A stretch of DNA of 64,000 nucleotides from NCBI GenBank assembly GCA_029448655.1, contig JACCLO010000003.1, positions 2,914,001-2,978,000 on the forward strand, in the 5' to 3' direction. The notes under the pieces are model-generated. The model had not been told where the DNA came from, did no database searches, and worked only from the letters and a program-made list of their open reading frames with translations. The first letter of the stretch is position 1, and the number at the start of each line of letters is the position of its first letter. This DNA is from Wolfiporia cocos (lineage: Eukaryota > Basidiomycota > Agaricomycetes > Polyporales > Phaeolaceae). Shown here piece by piece: positions 31,447-44,309 of this stretch. The translations under genes and the position numbers were made by a program.

Positions 31447-34400
31447 ATCAGGACAGCGACAGAGACATTCAAGGCCGACTCTGAACTACCTGCTGCAAAG
31501 AGAAGAAGGATTGGCCCCGCTGACTCCCTCTCGCAGACAAACCGTCCATCATTCGCTGATGTTCTTGAACGACTGAAGGAAGAAGCAGGGGAAGCGAAGG
31601 GTAAGTCTTCGGGGACGTATCTCTTGTTTCACATTTGACGGTATATCTTAGATGCTGAGGGTGGCGCCGACTGCTGGGCGAGGCCACCCTTGAAGGAAAT
31701 TGACGAGAAGCGGGATTCCATTAGTAAGCCATACCTGTTCTTCCTTGTCGCTGTAACTCATGCGTGATGAAGTCTTCCAGCAGATCGATGTGGAGGATGC
31801 CGTTGAGTCGCAGAGCGGAGGTGTTGGCTTGAGGATGTTTGGCGTGACGGAGGCGCGTTCTTTACTTTACGTACTCCATTGCCACTGACATCCACTGCAG
31901 TCAGGACATAGCGTTCTTGCACACATCACTGACTTCCTTCCCTATTTCTATATTCCGGCTCCACGCGGGTTCACGAATAGCGACACGTATGCATTCACGG
32001 AATATCTAAATGTAAGCTATGCAAACCATTCATCAGACTTAGAGATCCTCACATTCTTTCAGAACGCGGGCAACGGTGGGGTTGTGAGAAAGGTTGAGTT
32101 GATTAGCAAGCGCAGTCTTTGGGGATACAGGGGCGATGACTGGATCATCTTCCTCAAGATCACTCTCGCTGATCAAAGGAGTCTGCCGAAAATTAGAGAT
32201 ACGTGCGTTCCGTTTCTGCCGATAAATCCCTGACTGAGTCTTCTTCTTGGCCATTACGCCTCTTTGAGCGAGCAGAATGCCATTTCCGTGACATGTTCTC
32301 GGACCAAGTGCCCACCTACGAGAGTAACATCGCCTATACGCTGCGGTTCATGATCGACACGAAGGTCAGCGCACCAGATTTGCACGAGATTGCAGCTCAT
32401 AATGGGGCGCAGGTTGTCGGCATGAATTGGATTGAGGTTCCGGCTGGTAGCTACAAGCTCATCCGGGACACCGGGAAAACCGACAGGAAACGCTCTCATT
32501 GCCAGATTGAGCTGAGCGTTAGGTCAATCCCATTTCGTGCGGTCGCGAACCATTCTAATAATTGGAGTCAGGTGGGACCGGGTGATATCACATTCACCAG
32601 AGGGCCAGTGGTCCAAGATCGCTCCCTTGCGCATACTCAGTTTCGATATTGAGTGTGCCGGCCGTAAGGGTATCTTCCCAGAGCCGAACATTGACCCCGT
32701 CATCCAAATCGCCAACATGGTGACCCGACAGGGTACGTTTTTATAGATTATCTTCGACATCCTTATTTACGAGTATCACAGGCGAGAACAAACCCTTCAT
32801 TCGTAACGTTTTCACGCTGAATACCTGCGCTCACATTGCTGGCTCCCAAGTACTCTCGTTCGATGACGAAGCCAAAATGCTCGACGCATGGCAGCAGTTC
32901 GTTGAGCAGGTTGACCCCGACGTCGTCATTGGTTACAACATCGCGAACTTTGATTTGCCATACCTCGTAGACCGCGCGAAAAACATCACGGCAAACAAGT
33001 TCCCCTACCTTGGTAGGATGCGAGGTTCGCGGACAACTGCAAGATGTACTTGCGTGCGCATAAAGGCTGACGGTGTGTACATAGGTGTGAAGGCTCAGAC
33101 CAAGGAAACACACTTTTCGTCGAAGGCGTTCGGACAGCGTGACTCCAAAGAAACCGCTTTGGACGGACGGTTGCAGATTGATGTGCTGCAATATATGCAA
33201 CGCGAGCACAAACTGCGTAGTTATACTCTGAACTCGGTCTGCGCGCAGTTCCTTGGTGAACAGAAGGAAGATGTGCACCATTCGGTTATTACGGAGCTGC
33301 AGAACGGTGGCCCTGAGTCAAGACGGCGGTTGGCCGTGTACTGTCTGAAGGTGAGTGCACTCAAAATCCTCTATCATATCGATAGCTTGCTCAATGTTGC
33401 AACAGGATGCTTACCTGCCTCAACGGCTGATTGACAAGCTCATGTGCTTCATCAACTACACAGAAATGGCCCGTGTGACAGGCGTGCCCTTCAAACTCCT
33501 GCTTTCGCGTGGACAATCGATCAAGGTGTTGTCGCAACTCTTTCGTAAAGCCAACGACGAAGGATACATTGTGCCTTCACTCAAAGGAGAAGGCAAGGAA
33601 TTTACATGGTTGGTACATGCATATTGTCGCTTATAACAGTAAGCAGGCTCGGATGAACAATACGAGGGTGCAACTGTCATCGAGCCTATGAAGGGCTACT
33701 ACGACGTGCCCATCGCCACATTGGACTTCAGCTCACTGTACCCTTCCATCATGATGGCGCATAACCTCTGTTACACGACGCTGCTCGATAAAAAGACCAT
33801 CGACCGGCTAGGCATGGTGAAAGATGTTGATTACATCCAGACGCCGAACAATGGTTCGTCTCAGCTAATGCTCCGCCAAGTGCAAGTGAGGTCAATTGAT
33901 CATCCGCAGATTTCTTTGCCAAAGCATCGAGACGCAAGGGTTTGCTCCCCACTATCCTCGAGGACCTGATTTCCGCACGGAAGCGAGCTAAGGCCGACCT
34001 CAAGAAGGAGACAGATCCATTCAAACGTGCGGTACTAGATGGTCGACAGCTTGCTCTTAAGGTCTGTCGCGTAGGATCGTCTTACTCGTTACACAGCTGA
34101 TTGTCTGCCACAGATCAGTGCCAACTCAGTATATGGGTTCACTGGCGCAACCATTGGCAAGCTTCCATGTCTGCCTATCTCTTCGAGTGTCACCGCGTAC
34201 GGCCGGCAGATGATCGAGAAGACCAAGCAGGTAGGCAGACTCGCTACATGCGTCATCCAACTGAACCCTGATCAATTGACATTTGTATAGGAGGTAGAGG
34301 CCGAGTACTGCATTGCCAATGGACATTCTCACGATGCGCAAGTCATTTATGGAGACACCGATTCCGTGATGGTTAAGTTCGGACCAACAGACCTTCCCAC

Positions 34401-35966
34401 TGTTATGGCACTTGGTATGTCGTATACGGACTATCAACTGCGCCTGCCGCTCACTATATGCCGCCCGCAGGAAGTCAGGCAGCGGACTTTGTCACGGCGA
34501 AGTTCGTGAAGCCCATTAAATTAGAATTCGAGAAGGTGTACTTTCCCTATTTGCTCATCAGTAAGAAGCGCTATGCGGGTCTGTACTGGACACGGCCAGA
34601 GAAGTATGACAAGATGGACACAAAAGGCATTGAGGTTGGTGTATTTCCCTTCTGTACTGAGAGATATTGCCAACAATTTATGAAGACCGTTCGTCGAGAC
34701 AACTGTCGGCTGGTCTCCACTGTCATTGAGACATGTCTGCACAAAATGCTTATCGACCGTGACGTCAAAGGCGCCGAAGAGTAAGTGGCACTTTCCTGGA
34801 CCGACTTGTTCCCTCTCATCGATGATCCCATCCCCTCAGATACACGAAGCAGATCATATCTGATCTCTTGCAAAACAAAGTCGACATGTCACAATTGGTG
34901 ATCACGAAGGCATTGGCAAAATCGGGTCAATACTTCCCCACTTGTACCGTCATCCGCACAGTTTTTGATGTTCAGTTCATGTTTGCAGACTATGCGGCGA
35001 AGCAGGCGCATGTAGAGCTGGCAGAACGTATGAAGCAACGTGATGCAGGTTCGTTCGAATGAGCTTCAGTATGGTATGTGCTGAAGTGACTGGACGTACT
35101 GCGTAGGTTCTGCACCCGCTCTCGGTGATCGTGTTGCCTATGTCATCATCAAGGGAGTGAAAGGCCAGTCTTCCGTGGAAGCCAACCAGAATGCCTGCTC
35201 AATGTTGCTTGATCTTCAGGTGCTGCTGCCTACGAGAAGTCGGAAGATCCGATCTACGTACTGGAAAACAACATTCCCATCGACACGAAGTACTATCTGG
35301 AGAACCAGCTATCGAATCCTCTCATGCGTATCTTCGAGCCGATCCTGGGAGAGAAGGCCTCATCTCTTCGTAAGCCAATGCTTGTTTGGAAGGCGCCCAG
35401 TACTTGATCCTGAAGTGACATCGTTTGCCAGTGTCTGGTGATCATACGAGGACGATTCAAATCGCGACGCCTACAGTTGGCGGACTTATGAAGTTCGCAG
35501 TAAAGACCGCAACCTGTTTGGGCTGTAAAACGCCGTTACGGCCAAACAACTGCGTTAAGAGTATGTATATGCGCTGCTCCTTCAGAATGTCTCATAAATG
35601 CTTGCGTAGATGGCGCTGTCTGTAATAATTGTAGACCACGACTGGGCGAGTTGTACCAGAAGCAGGTAACGATCCCTGCAATATGACTCATTACAATGCG
35701 GGAGCTAATCCCCTTTCAGGTCACGACCGCCTCGGAATATCAAGTCCGTTTCTCTCGACTGTGGACGCAATGCCAAAGATGCCAGGGCTCGCTTCATCAG
35801 GTTAGTCGTTGAAAATATCAACCTGGACTGTGCGTCTCATCTATTGCGGTAGGATGTGTTGTGTTCAAGCAAAGACTGTCCAATCTTCTATATGCGCAAA
35901 AAGGCGCAAAAAGACGTCGAAGACGCGAACACTACGCTGGAACGCTTTGATCACGAATTGTGGTGA
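31345..35966 (+). CDS. POL3: DNA polymerase delta catalytic subunit
   Basis: Replicative family B polymerase, mainly lagging strand, with proofreading. I assembled 26 exons closing in frame at 1086 aa (yeast 1097). Exonuclease motifs: [10 protein letters not shown] (Asp296/Glu298), [13 protein letters not shown] and YCLKDAYLP; polymerase motifs: [26 protein letters not shown] and YGDTDSVMV (Asp737, Asp739). Two C-terminal Cys clusters follow, CLGC..CNNC and CQRC..CSSKDC, the latter the 4Fe-4S site that binds accessory subunits. Exon 1 (31345-31391) gives a short N-terminus spliced to [12 protein letters not shown]. Three introns start with GC (31853, 33593, 35164), and one (32199-32257) keeps frame only as AT-AC. 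Four introns are multiples of three without stops. MCB boxes sit at its 5' end. Confidence 0.97.
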
Positions 35967-36403
35967 ACGTCATACTGGCTGTCGGATGTACTTTTAGCTT
36001 TTCTTGTATAATATGTACCATAGCGCAAACGTAACGACCTGAAGGTGTACAAGCGACGTCGAACGGGGTGGAGTTGTGGCGTTGTCCCAGTAAGCCGATT
36101 GTGGCGAAGTATGGTATTGCGCAGTCTGACCGCAAATGCTACGCATTCGAACGATGATATATTTCGTGACCATACTCTACGTTCGTGACTACGACATGCG
36201 GTTTGGTATAACTGTGTGCATCTGCACAACAGCACCAGAGCCTCAGCGTGATGATTGTCAATTGAGCAAGGGAGCACGATGTCCATACGATATGCTACGC
36301 GGATGGTGACCTGAATCCTGTAGCTACAAGTATGACGTCCCTCGGCGGTGTAGATGCGGTGGCTCGGCATTCTCGATGGCGTGCCGCGATGAGAAGACGA
36401 GTT
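35967..36403. terminator. Convergent 3' region between POL3 and BFR2
   Basis: 437 bp between two converging genes, with no recognisable gene. Presumed 3' UTRs and polyadenylation signals of both; no single terminator motif stands out. Confidence 0.4.
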
Positions 36404-38126
36404 TCAGCCAGCCCCAAGCAGCGAACTGAACAGTCCGTCGATTTGCTCGTCATGCCATGCGCCGCTTGCCACGGGCACTGGCACCATGAAATTTTGCAGC
36501 TTTGTATGTACCTCGTACCGCAGCTTTCGACCTTTGCTCGCCTTTGTGTCGACCTTGAGCTTCTTTCGTGCCTTGCGTTCTCGTTGCTGAGCCATCCAGT
36601 CCTGCTCACCGCCCCCATCACCGCCACGCGCACGAATGACGTCCCGGAGCAGTTGCTGGTAGAAGTCAAGATCATCAAAGAGCTCTGTATCCTCCTTGTC
36701 TTCGTCCGCAGGCTCTGTCTGAGCAACAGAAGAACCTAGGCGTCGAGTCTTGCCTCGGCGCACACGTGTCCGCGCAAGCAGCTTATCTCCATCAGTGCGC
36801 AGAATATCACTGGCCATGTTCACAATGCCGACTGTGGTCCTATTGTCCTGCTTAAACGCATTGCCGCTCCCCAAAAGGACACTAGGCGCGACCGCTTGTA
36901 CTTTGGCGGACCACTTGGCGAGCGTGTGGATAAGGTGCGGATGATAGACCGCCTCAAGGGCGGACGCCGCGGCCGAGAGGTCGCGAAGGTATTCAACATG
37001 GTCACTATCCTCCACCTTGCGGCGCTTGCGAGGAGGGGCAGTAATGGCCTCGTTGCGAGTCAGCAGCTCCTGCCATAAATCAGAATGGTTAGTGTAAAGA
37101 TCAGAATGGCTAGTGTAAGGAGCAAGAGATAGGACCAACCTCTTGAAGTGTGAAGAGCTCTTCGGAGAGCGCTTCCGCTTCGCCGAACATGCTGTCAAGT
37201 GCCTCGCGTGTCGAGTCTCTCGCGAAGTGCTGGAGCTGCAAGCGCTGCATATATAGATGAGCCTCGTGCACATTGCGAGCTGTGAGTGGGAAGAAACGTA
37301 CCGAAGGTAGTCTGTTCGCTGCCGTCACGACCTTCTGCATTTGTATGCGCGCATCCAGCAGTGTGTCCCAGAGTGCCTATACGACGTGAATATGTATATT
37401 AAAACGAAGTCGAATCCTGACAACTCACAATCTGGCGGGCAACAGCTTTGCCCTTTTGTCGGTCCTCGTCCCGGGTCTTCCGCAACGTTGCTGCGAGGTC
37501 GTCATTCGGCGCCTCCTCTGCAACGTTGCGTTCTTCAGTGAATTGGCGGTCACTGGGGACGTCAGGTGGTGGATTTGCATGGCCAGACTTATCGCCTTCA
37601 TCACTGTGGAACTCCTCGTCCCCTTCTTGGGAGTCTGATTGCTCCCCTTCCGACTCCGAATTGCTCGGTGCAGAATCCCCTTCCTGTAGGTCCTCCTCCT
37701 CTTCGCCATCCGACTCTTCTAAAAGCTGCTTGCGCGTGGTCCGCACGCCATCGTACTTGGGGTCTGAGACGCTCTCGTGCAATTTACGTATTGCAGACGG
37801 CCTTCGGTACGGGAAGCATTGTCTTGTGAGTTCAATAGAGACGCTGGGCGGACAAAAAGTGCTCACGCGACATCAACATAGTGCTCCCTGGCAGCAGATT
37901 GATCAATTGCAGCGTCATCCTCTGGGTACACGCCCGCCTGCACGTCTTCGGGGTCGAGATCTTGTGCTCGGAGGTTAGGCAGGATAAAAGGACCAGGAGC
38001 GAGAATGAAACACACCTACAGGGGCAGCCTCGGAGAGCTCAGCAAGTTGCTGAGCAAGGGATATGCCTGGAGAGAAAAAGTCTGCTCGGAGTGGTGGAGG
38101 CAGCAACGCTGGGACGTACGAGACAT
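36404..38126 (-). CDS. BFR2: Bfr2/AATF nucleolar ribosome biogenesis factor
   Basis: Component of the small-subunit processome needed for early 18S rRNA processing in the nucleolus. Seven exons (38120-38126, 38016-38066, 37867-37960, 37429-37801, 37302-37376, 37140-37244, 36404-37069) join in frame to 456 aa. The N-terminus reads MSRISLAQQLAELSEAAPVD, then DPEDVQAGVYPEDDAA and HYVDVAPSAIRK, a long Asp/Glu/Ser tract (about residues 75-120), the AATF leader region (TLQEELLTRNEAI), and the TRAUB domain ending RYEVHTKLQNFMVPVPVASG and DGLFSSLLG. The first coding exon is only 7 nt. A 21-bp duplication in the last intron doubles its branch-point-like CTAAC/CTAGC. The acceptor of exon 4 could also lie 12 codons earlier. 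Confidence 0.94.
37080..37118 (-). repeat. 21-bp tandem duplication within a BFR2 intron
   Basis: TCAGAATGG(T/C)TAGTGTAA occurs at 37080-37097 and again at 37101-37118. On the coding strand each copy carries TTACACTAACC or TTACACTAGCC, so the candidate branch point is doubled. Confidence 0.7.
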
Positions 38127-38693
38127 GGTTGTATGCAGAAAGCAGAGCCGAATCAAATACACTTCCCGCGGATGACGTTCCGGGTCCTGAAAATTGAAGC
38201 AGAAGGGCGAGGCAGGGGCGAGGCGGAGTAGGCGGAATATCTGATCGCGTGCGGGAAGGAGGATTCAGCTGAGCGCTAAGAGGCGCTCACTCCTCCTGCC
38301 TCCCAAGTACCGTCGGTGCATTTTGCGCTTGACCACCATCGCTCTCGCCTCGGGCACCACGACGCCAACCTGGATTTTCATCTCCACGACAGATGCTGGC
38401 TCCCCAAAACAAATGGCAAAAAAGAACATGGCATCAAGTATGTCGTCGTCTCATCTCCATTCAGTATCGAGGCCAGCTCGCGCCTCGTTACTTCTCACCA
38501 TTTCGAAACTATTTGCATAATCATGCCGGACCTGCCTCAAGGCATAACCATAGTTCGCTGTCCATGTACTTAATCCATGATTGCTCTCGCCGTCTGGTCT
38601 CGTGCCCAGCAGCATCCAGTGCCTGTGCCGTCCAGTGTCTGAAGTGTGTGCTGATCGACTCTCGCAGATCCCCCGAAGCAACAAGCTCCTTCA
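38127..38693. promoter_or_regulatory. Divergent promoter region of BFR2 and the acidic hypothetical gene
   Basis: 567 bp between two divergent starts. Open frames on the plus strand continue into the next gene but lack a recognisable N-terminus. An unrecognised 5' exon of the downstream gene may lie here. Confidence 0.4.
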
Positions 38694-41572
38694 ATGCCGT
38701 CTGCTCATTCCCATACTGTAGGCGCCATCGTTGGTGCAAGTCCCCAGCCCGAGGACGACGACGACGACATATGCCCTGTCTGCGAGAGCGAATGCACTTG
38801 CCAGAACAGGGCGAATCCCTACCAGAGCGGCAGAAGCAACGCTGTCGGAGCTTCAGCTCCCTCTATATCTTCTTTCAACGGTTTCGTGCCGAGCACGTCT
38901 ACGCCGAGCGCGTCCACGCCGTCGACGAATGTGGGATTGCAGTCCCTCAAAATCAAGCTGACTGTCCCCCCCAGCCTGAAGTTCCGCAAACACGCTACCG
39001 CTGGCCACCCCGTAAACAGTACCAGCTCCTCCCATCCCCGCCCCTTGTACAGTTCGTCGCTGGCCGACGGAAGTCAGCCACCGAACAATTCGCTTCATGC
39101 GGGCGCCGCCTCCCATCATCTCACACTCGGCGCCTTCGATCATCCCGCTCAAAAGCGCAAAGGCCGGCTCTCGAAAGCTGTGGTCGTAGCTCGCGAGGGA
39201 TCAAACGCATCACATACCGGAGTACATGGCACAGCCGAAAACGCGCCCACGAACCCGGCCTATGCTTCCACCGGGAACGGGAAACAAGTCACCAAGTATG
39301 TCGTCTCCAAGAGGAACGCTGCAAGCGGGAAGGGAAAACAAACATCAAAGGGCAGAATCACGACAGGACGGAAGGGGTTGACGAAGGCGAAGGGTGGTCG
39401 GAAGTCCTTCCCCTCCCATGATTTCAGTGACGATGATGCAACAGAGTTGTATCCCACTTTCGTCCCTGCGGCATCCACTTCCTCGATCACAAGCTCTTCC
39501 GAATCCTCTGATAGCGAATCTGACCTCTCTTCATTGGATTCGGAAATCGAGGAGGAGACACGCATTCTCCTTCGCGGGGAACAGGCTAAGTTGCAAGGAA
39601 GGAGGCACTCGAGTGATGATGCAGCGCAAAGAGGGCACGGGACCAGCAACTGGGAGATCCGCACCAGAAAAAGCAGCGTCGGGCTGGACGAGTCGGACGC
39701 CGACGTCGACAGCGGCGACAGCAGTGACGCAGAAAATGGAGAGTCGGACGAGGGCAGTGACTCGGCAACAGAAGACGAGGAAGTCGATGCTGACACGGAG
39801 GGTGGAGGTCTAGAGGAGGTTGAGTTCGAGAACGAGGAGACGGGCAACAGAATCGGTGTCAGCTATGGGGACGGTACGGCGCGTTGGAGCGACGATGAAG
39901 AATCTTCCTTCGACGCCGATCTCTTCTTTGCTAACCTCGACGGTTCCTCAGACTCAGATACATCACCCGTCCTGCGCCCCCGGGATACATTCAGTTCGAT
40001 ATCGGACTGCGAGTTCATTGGCTCACTGTCTGCGGACGAGGAAGACGCTCTGCTCCTCATGGATATCGACCCATCGGTTCAAGTGCGGCGCGGTCCTGGC
40101 GAATTCGAGTTCGGTGTCGAACTCGACACCTTATCTTTTGGATGGGATGGGCAGCTGTTATTGACAAGTACAGGTCCGCACAACATTGTTAACCTTGGCT
40201 ATATACAGCAAGGCGACGCCGATGCGAACATGCATGTCGAGACCGAGAGCGGTTCCGACTCAACTGAAGGTGACTCCACGATCGATGAGATGGTCCTCGA
40301 AGAAAGCGATGGCGAAACAACGGAAGACGAATTAGTCGACTCAGATGGTCTCCCGAATTCCCGTGCGATGATGCTCTTCCGATGGCCTACAACTGTCTCC
40401 GCCATCAACCCACTTTCGACCATGGGACATGCTGCAAACGCTCCCCAAGCCCCCCCTAACGCTTCCGAGAGCGTACGCATAGCTCTTGCATCCTATCCTG
40501 CACACCAAGGCTCCCCGGTTCCTACTCCCGCGGACATTCTCGCCGGTAAACTGTCTCCGAACGAGTTGGAGGATATTGAGATGGACAAGACCGTCAGTGG
40601 GACACAGTCAGTGAATACAAAGCGTTCGGGGAGAGGTCCTACCATGGGCGAGTTCGTTGCTTTCCCCGAGGGCGTTCAAGCTTCGGCAGTGATTGATGGC
40701 AAGGGGAGCCATGTGCCAAGCCCCTTCCCGAGGACGAAACGATCAAGCAGGCGCTACAAATCCTCCGCCGAGACTGAGGGCCACGAATCCAGTTCCGGCG
40801 TTGTGCGTGTCAGGCTATATGTGCATCTCGACTTAGTGACTAACGCTTTCATATTGTTCAGGTTGATCTTCCCTCTGAGTCAGTCACCCAGTCGTCCGAC
40901 GAGACTCCAACGCAAAGTCAGACGCAAATATCAGAAATGTCGTCTACCGAGGTCATCGAGCTGGACGATGTCTTGGATCCGTCGTTCCTTGACTGTGAAC
41001 CTCTTACTCATGATGGCGAAGCTTCACATCATGGTCAGTTCACGTCCTCAAACGGCCCATTGAATGGCGCGCACATTCAGAACCTAAGCCGCTGGGATCG
41101 CATTCCGATGGCCACGTTCCGTAGGACTCGAGAGACAACCTTCGCCTCTGGCGTCGAGGGGTCAGCCTCTGACACAGGACTCAGTGTATATGGCAGCATG
41201 GGCTCGTTGATAAGCAGCACCATGTTGACACAGCCGAAATCGAGCGACAAGAAGACATCGACCCGCAAGCGGTCGAAGGCAAAATACGCTAATTCACTAA
41301 GCATGCATCCGGAATATTTGATGCGCGAGGGGGAGCGTACGCCGACACCTTCTAGCCCTCACCAGTCCTTCAAGTCGTCAAAGAAGGAGGCAAGAAGAGA
41401 GAAGGCGATGATGAAGCGCAAACTAATGAGCAAGCCGGATCCGTGCCGCCACCAGATCCACTATCGTCAACATCACCACCATCCCAATCACAAGTCGCGC
41501 GCGTCCAGTGCTATGCAGAGGACTGGTAGCTATGTTGGGTCTAATCATTCTTCCCCGTCACATGGACTTTAA
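38694..41572 (+). CDS. Acidic serine-rich hypothetical protein with N-terminal Cys cluster
   Basis: Two exons (38694-40802 and 40862-41572, intron GT..AG of 59 bp) give 939 aa. I do not recognise a family. Visible features: an acidic stretch followed by ICPVCESECTC at about residues 27-37, a compact Cys motif that could bind metal; a Lys/Arg/Gly-rich basic segment (about 195-240) suited to nuclear import; long Ser/Asp/Glu tracts (about 255-400 and 505-555) likely disordered; and a basic His-rich C-terminus (HQIHYRQHHHHPNHK). The make-up suggests a nuclear, possibly chromatin-associated protein, but this is inference. The start is the first ATG that opens the long frame; an upstream exon is not excluded. 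Confidence 0.75.
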
Positions 41573-42151
41573 TGTTTCATCCATCGGTATCTGGCGGTAG
41601 GTCAAAAGCCCTTATGCAAACGTTGTACATTCCTTCCTTGAATCCTTGTAGCCATTTGTGCGCGTGCAGTCGCTCACTCCGTCTTTCCATATATCCCTAA
41701 CCTCCTGATCCCATTTCCTCTTCCCCTCCAAATCCCAAATCCTTTTCTCCTCCAAATCCCATATCTCCTGTTGTCTTCGTCACCGGTTGTCCCCTTTTCT
41801 TATTCCCACCATGGTTGGTTCGAATGCTGTATACGGCCCATGGTCACGAAGTCAGACTCCTGACAAATGAATACTACGCTTTACGAACGAGTAATCGAGT
41901 GTCTGAAGCCGGTCAACGTTTCAACACTTGCTGGAGTAACACTCAGCCACTCTGCTCAGAAGCGCCCACGCCAAGGCGAATACGACGCGTGACAATCCGC
42001 CACCCACAAGCACTGACGCATGACTGCGGCAAGCGACTCCGGGCGCGTTCACTCAAGTGAAACTCTTCATGAGCTGCTGAAGTCCCCGAAACGTAGGCCT
42101 ATCTATCCTAAACGACCACTACAACCACTGCCGCCCTTCCTATAGTCCGCA
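41573..42151. promoter_or_regulatory. Intergenic region with CT-rich tract
   Basis: 579 bp between two plus-strand genes. Around 41690-41770 the coding strand is pyrimidine-rich with CTCCAAATCCCA repeated twice (about 41727 and 41754), as often seen in fungal promoters. No gene recognised. Confidence 0.4.
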
Positions 42152-44309
42152 ATGGACAACTTCGAGGACGAGAACCCGTTCGAGACTGAGCCCGAACGCA
42201 TACACTCCGACACCTCCTCGTCCTCGAAAGTCGCCGTATCAGAGCCCAGCTCGCCGACACCCAGGTCATCTCAGATACCAACCTCCCCGCCACAGTCTCC
42301 AACATCGAGACGGCCTACGTTTCCCTCGCAAGGGTCACACCGACAGCCACAACCGCTCAAGAGCGAGATATGCTGCACACGCGACCAATGGCTACACTCC
42401 GGAGAGGACGTAGAAATTTTGGTATGAAAGTATAAGAAGCTGAGACGAAAGATGATTCTGACCCTGGTCATGGGTGGTTGGGACCAATAGATCACCGATG
42501 CGGTCAAGACGTCCGTGAACTCTACATCACCTTACATTGCCTATGCTATTCGCGCAGGTGTACGTCTCCTACGTATATGTATCCCGTACCTTGCTTAATT
42601 TCTTTGACAGAACGCCGAAACTCATCATCGGTACTCCGAGTTTGAGTCGCTGCGGTCCAACCTCGTCAAGCTATACCCTACTCTAATCATTCCACCAATA
42701 CCCTCGAAGCAGACGATCAGCGACTATGCGGTCAAGCAAGCCAAGGCAAAGGAGGATGCTGCCATGATCGCTCGGCGAAAGCGAATGCTGCAAACCTTCC
42801 TAAACAGGATTGCCCGACACCCAATCCTTTCCAATGAACACGTCTTCCACAGATTCCTTGACGGGGAGGTCTCCTGGGTTCGTGATTTGTTCTCACGAAG
42901 ACTTTCAGACCTTGTTCACACTGAAAGTAGACCGAGGTTTTGCATTCTCCCCCGCTATCGCTGCTGCCAAAGAACATACTCAAAGCTCCTTCACACAACC
43001 CCACTGATCAGAATGCATCTCCTGCATACGCAGCGCTACCCATTCCATCTGCTGGACACCCTCTGCGTCGGCCCGACCAACGGTTCCAGGACTCCGAGAT
43101 CTTCACCAATAAGTTCGCGACTCACCTTAGCGGTCCTATGGAGAAGGTGACGCGCCGCACAATGAAGCGATGGTCAGGTGGGATTTCCGAACAAGACAAT
43201 GTCGACTGCTCTTATGGATAGGTTATATGTAGAATTCGCTCAGGATCATGCAGAGCTCGGTGCTACACTGAACGGCTTTAGTCTGAACGAAAGTGGTCAA
43301 TTATCGACCGCTGTTGAGAAGACGGGGCAGGCGATCGATGCGACATACATGTCGACCACGAAATTGGTAATTGAGACGCGTTTATTCGGTCTTTGCACAG
43401 CTGACAAGCTACCAACAGACACAAGAATTCGAGCAGGACTGGGCAGAACCTCTGCATGAATATAGTCAATTTGCTTCTATTATAAAGAAGCTGCTCGTCT
43501 ATCGACACCAGAAGCATGTACAATACGAGATGACTCAAGATCAACTGGAAGCCAAGCGTGAGCAGCTGGAAGAACTAGAGAAGAGCGAGCGCGAAGCCCG
43601 GAGATTGGAAGAAGCGCTCAATCAAGGACGCGTCAGCAGTCTCAGCTCTTCTCGTGGGCATGTTGCAGATGGCGAGCACTCTGCAGAAGATACAGGAAGC
43701 AACGTTGACGACACAGACGATACCGATTCGCCTCAGCCAGAACCTTCCGTTTATCTCCCGCCGCATCCTGGTCCGAGTCCCTCCAGACGGAGAGTGCCTG
43801 GGATGGGATTGCTCAACGCTCTGAGTTATACCCTGCATGGGATGATGGATGTAGACCCAGAGACTGCGCGGCGGAATTCGATCAGTAAGACGAGAGAGAC
43901 AATCTCGCAGGTACCACATTTGGCTGTAGACGTTCACAGAAATACTAAAACAACCCGTAGCTCGAGGATGCTCTGCATCTAGCCGCGCAAGACCTGAAAT
44001 ACTCTAGCTCTACTATTCAAGCCGATCTGGATCGTTTCCAGCGACAGAAGGTGGCAGACCTGAGAGAAATGACCATCAGTATGGCGAGGAGTCACCGAGA
44101 CTGGTGCAAGAAGGTAAGCTGTGCGCATACTAGACGTTGTGTCCTGCGCGACTGAATGCGACAATCTGTAGAACCTCGCAGCATGGGAAGAAGCGAAGGC
44201 AGAGATTGCCAAGATCCCCGATCATCCGAATCGGATACCAGATGATACGACGAATGCGAAAGCTTCCACTGCCAGACGAGACTCAACGGCCACTATCAAT
44301 GGTCTTTAG
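42152..44309 (+). CDS. SNX41: PX-BAR sorting nexin, Snx41/Atg20 type
   Basis: Binds PI3P on endosomes and helps recycle cargo from endosomes to the Golgi; the yeast relatives Snx41 and Atg20 pair with Snx4/Atg24 and also serve selective autophagy. Eight exons (42152-42421, 42491-42559, 42611-42877, 42931-43177, 43233-43366, 43419-43910, 43961-44113, 44172-44309) give 589 aa. A Ser/Pro-rich N-terminus precedes the PX domain: HHRYSEFESLRSNLVKLYP has the RYSEF lipid-binding core, followed by PIPSKQTISDYA and RKRMLQTFLNRIARHP. The BAR-like helical C-terminal half is split by an acidic low-complexity insert (about 400-450). The split BAR region favours Snx41/Atg20 over Snx4. All introns are GT-AG. 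Confidence 0.88.
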
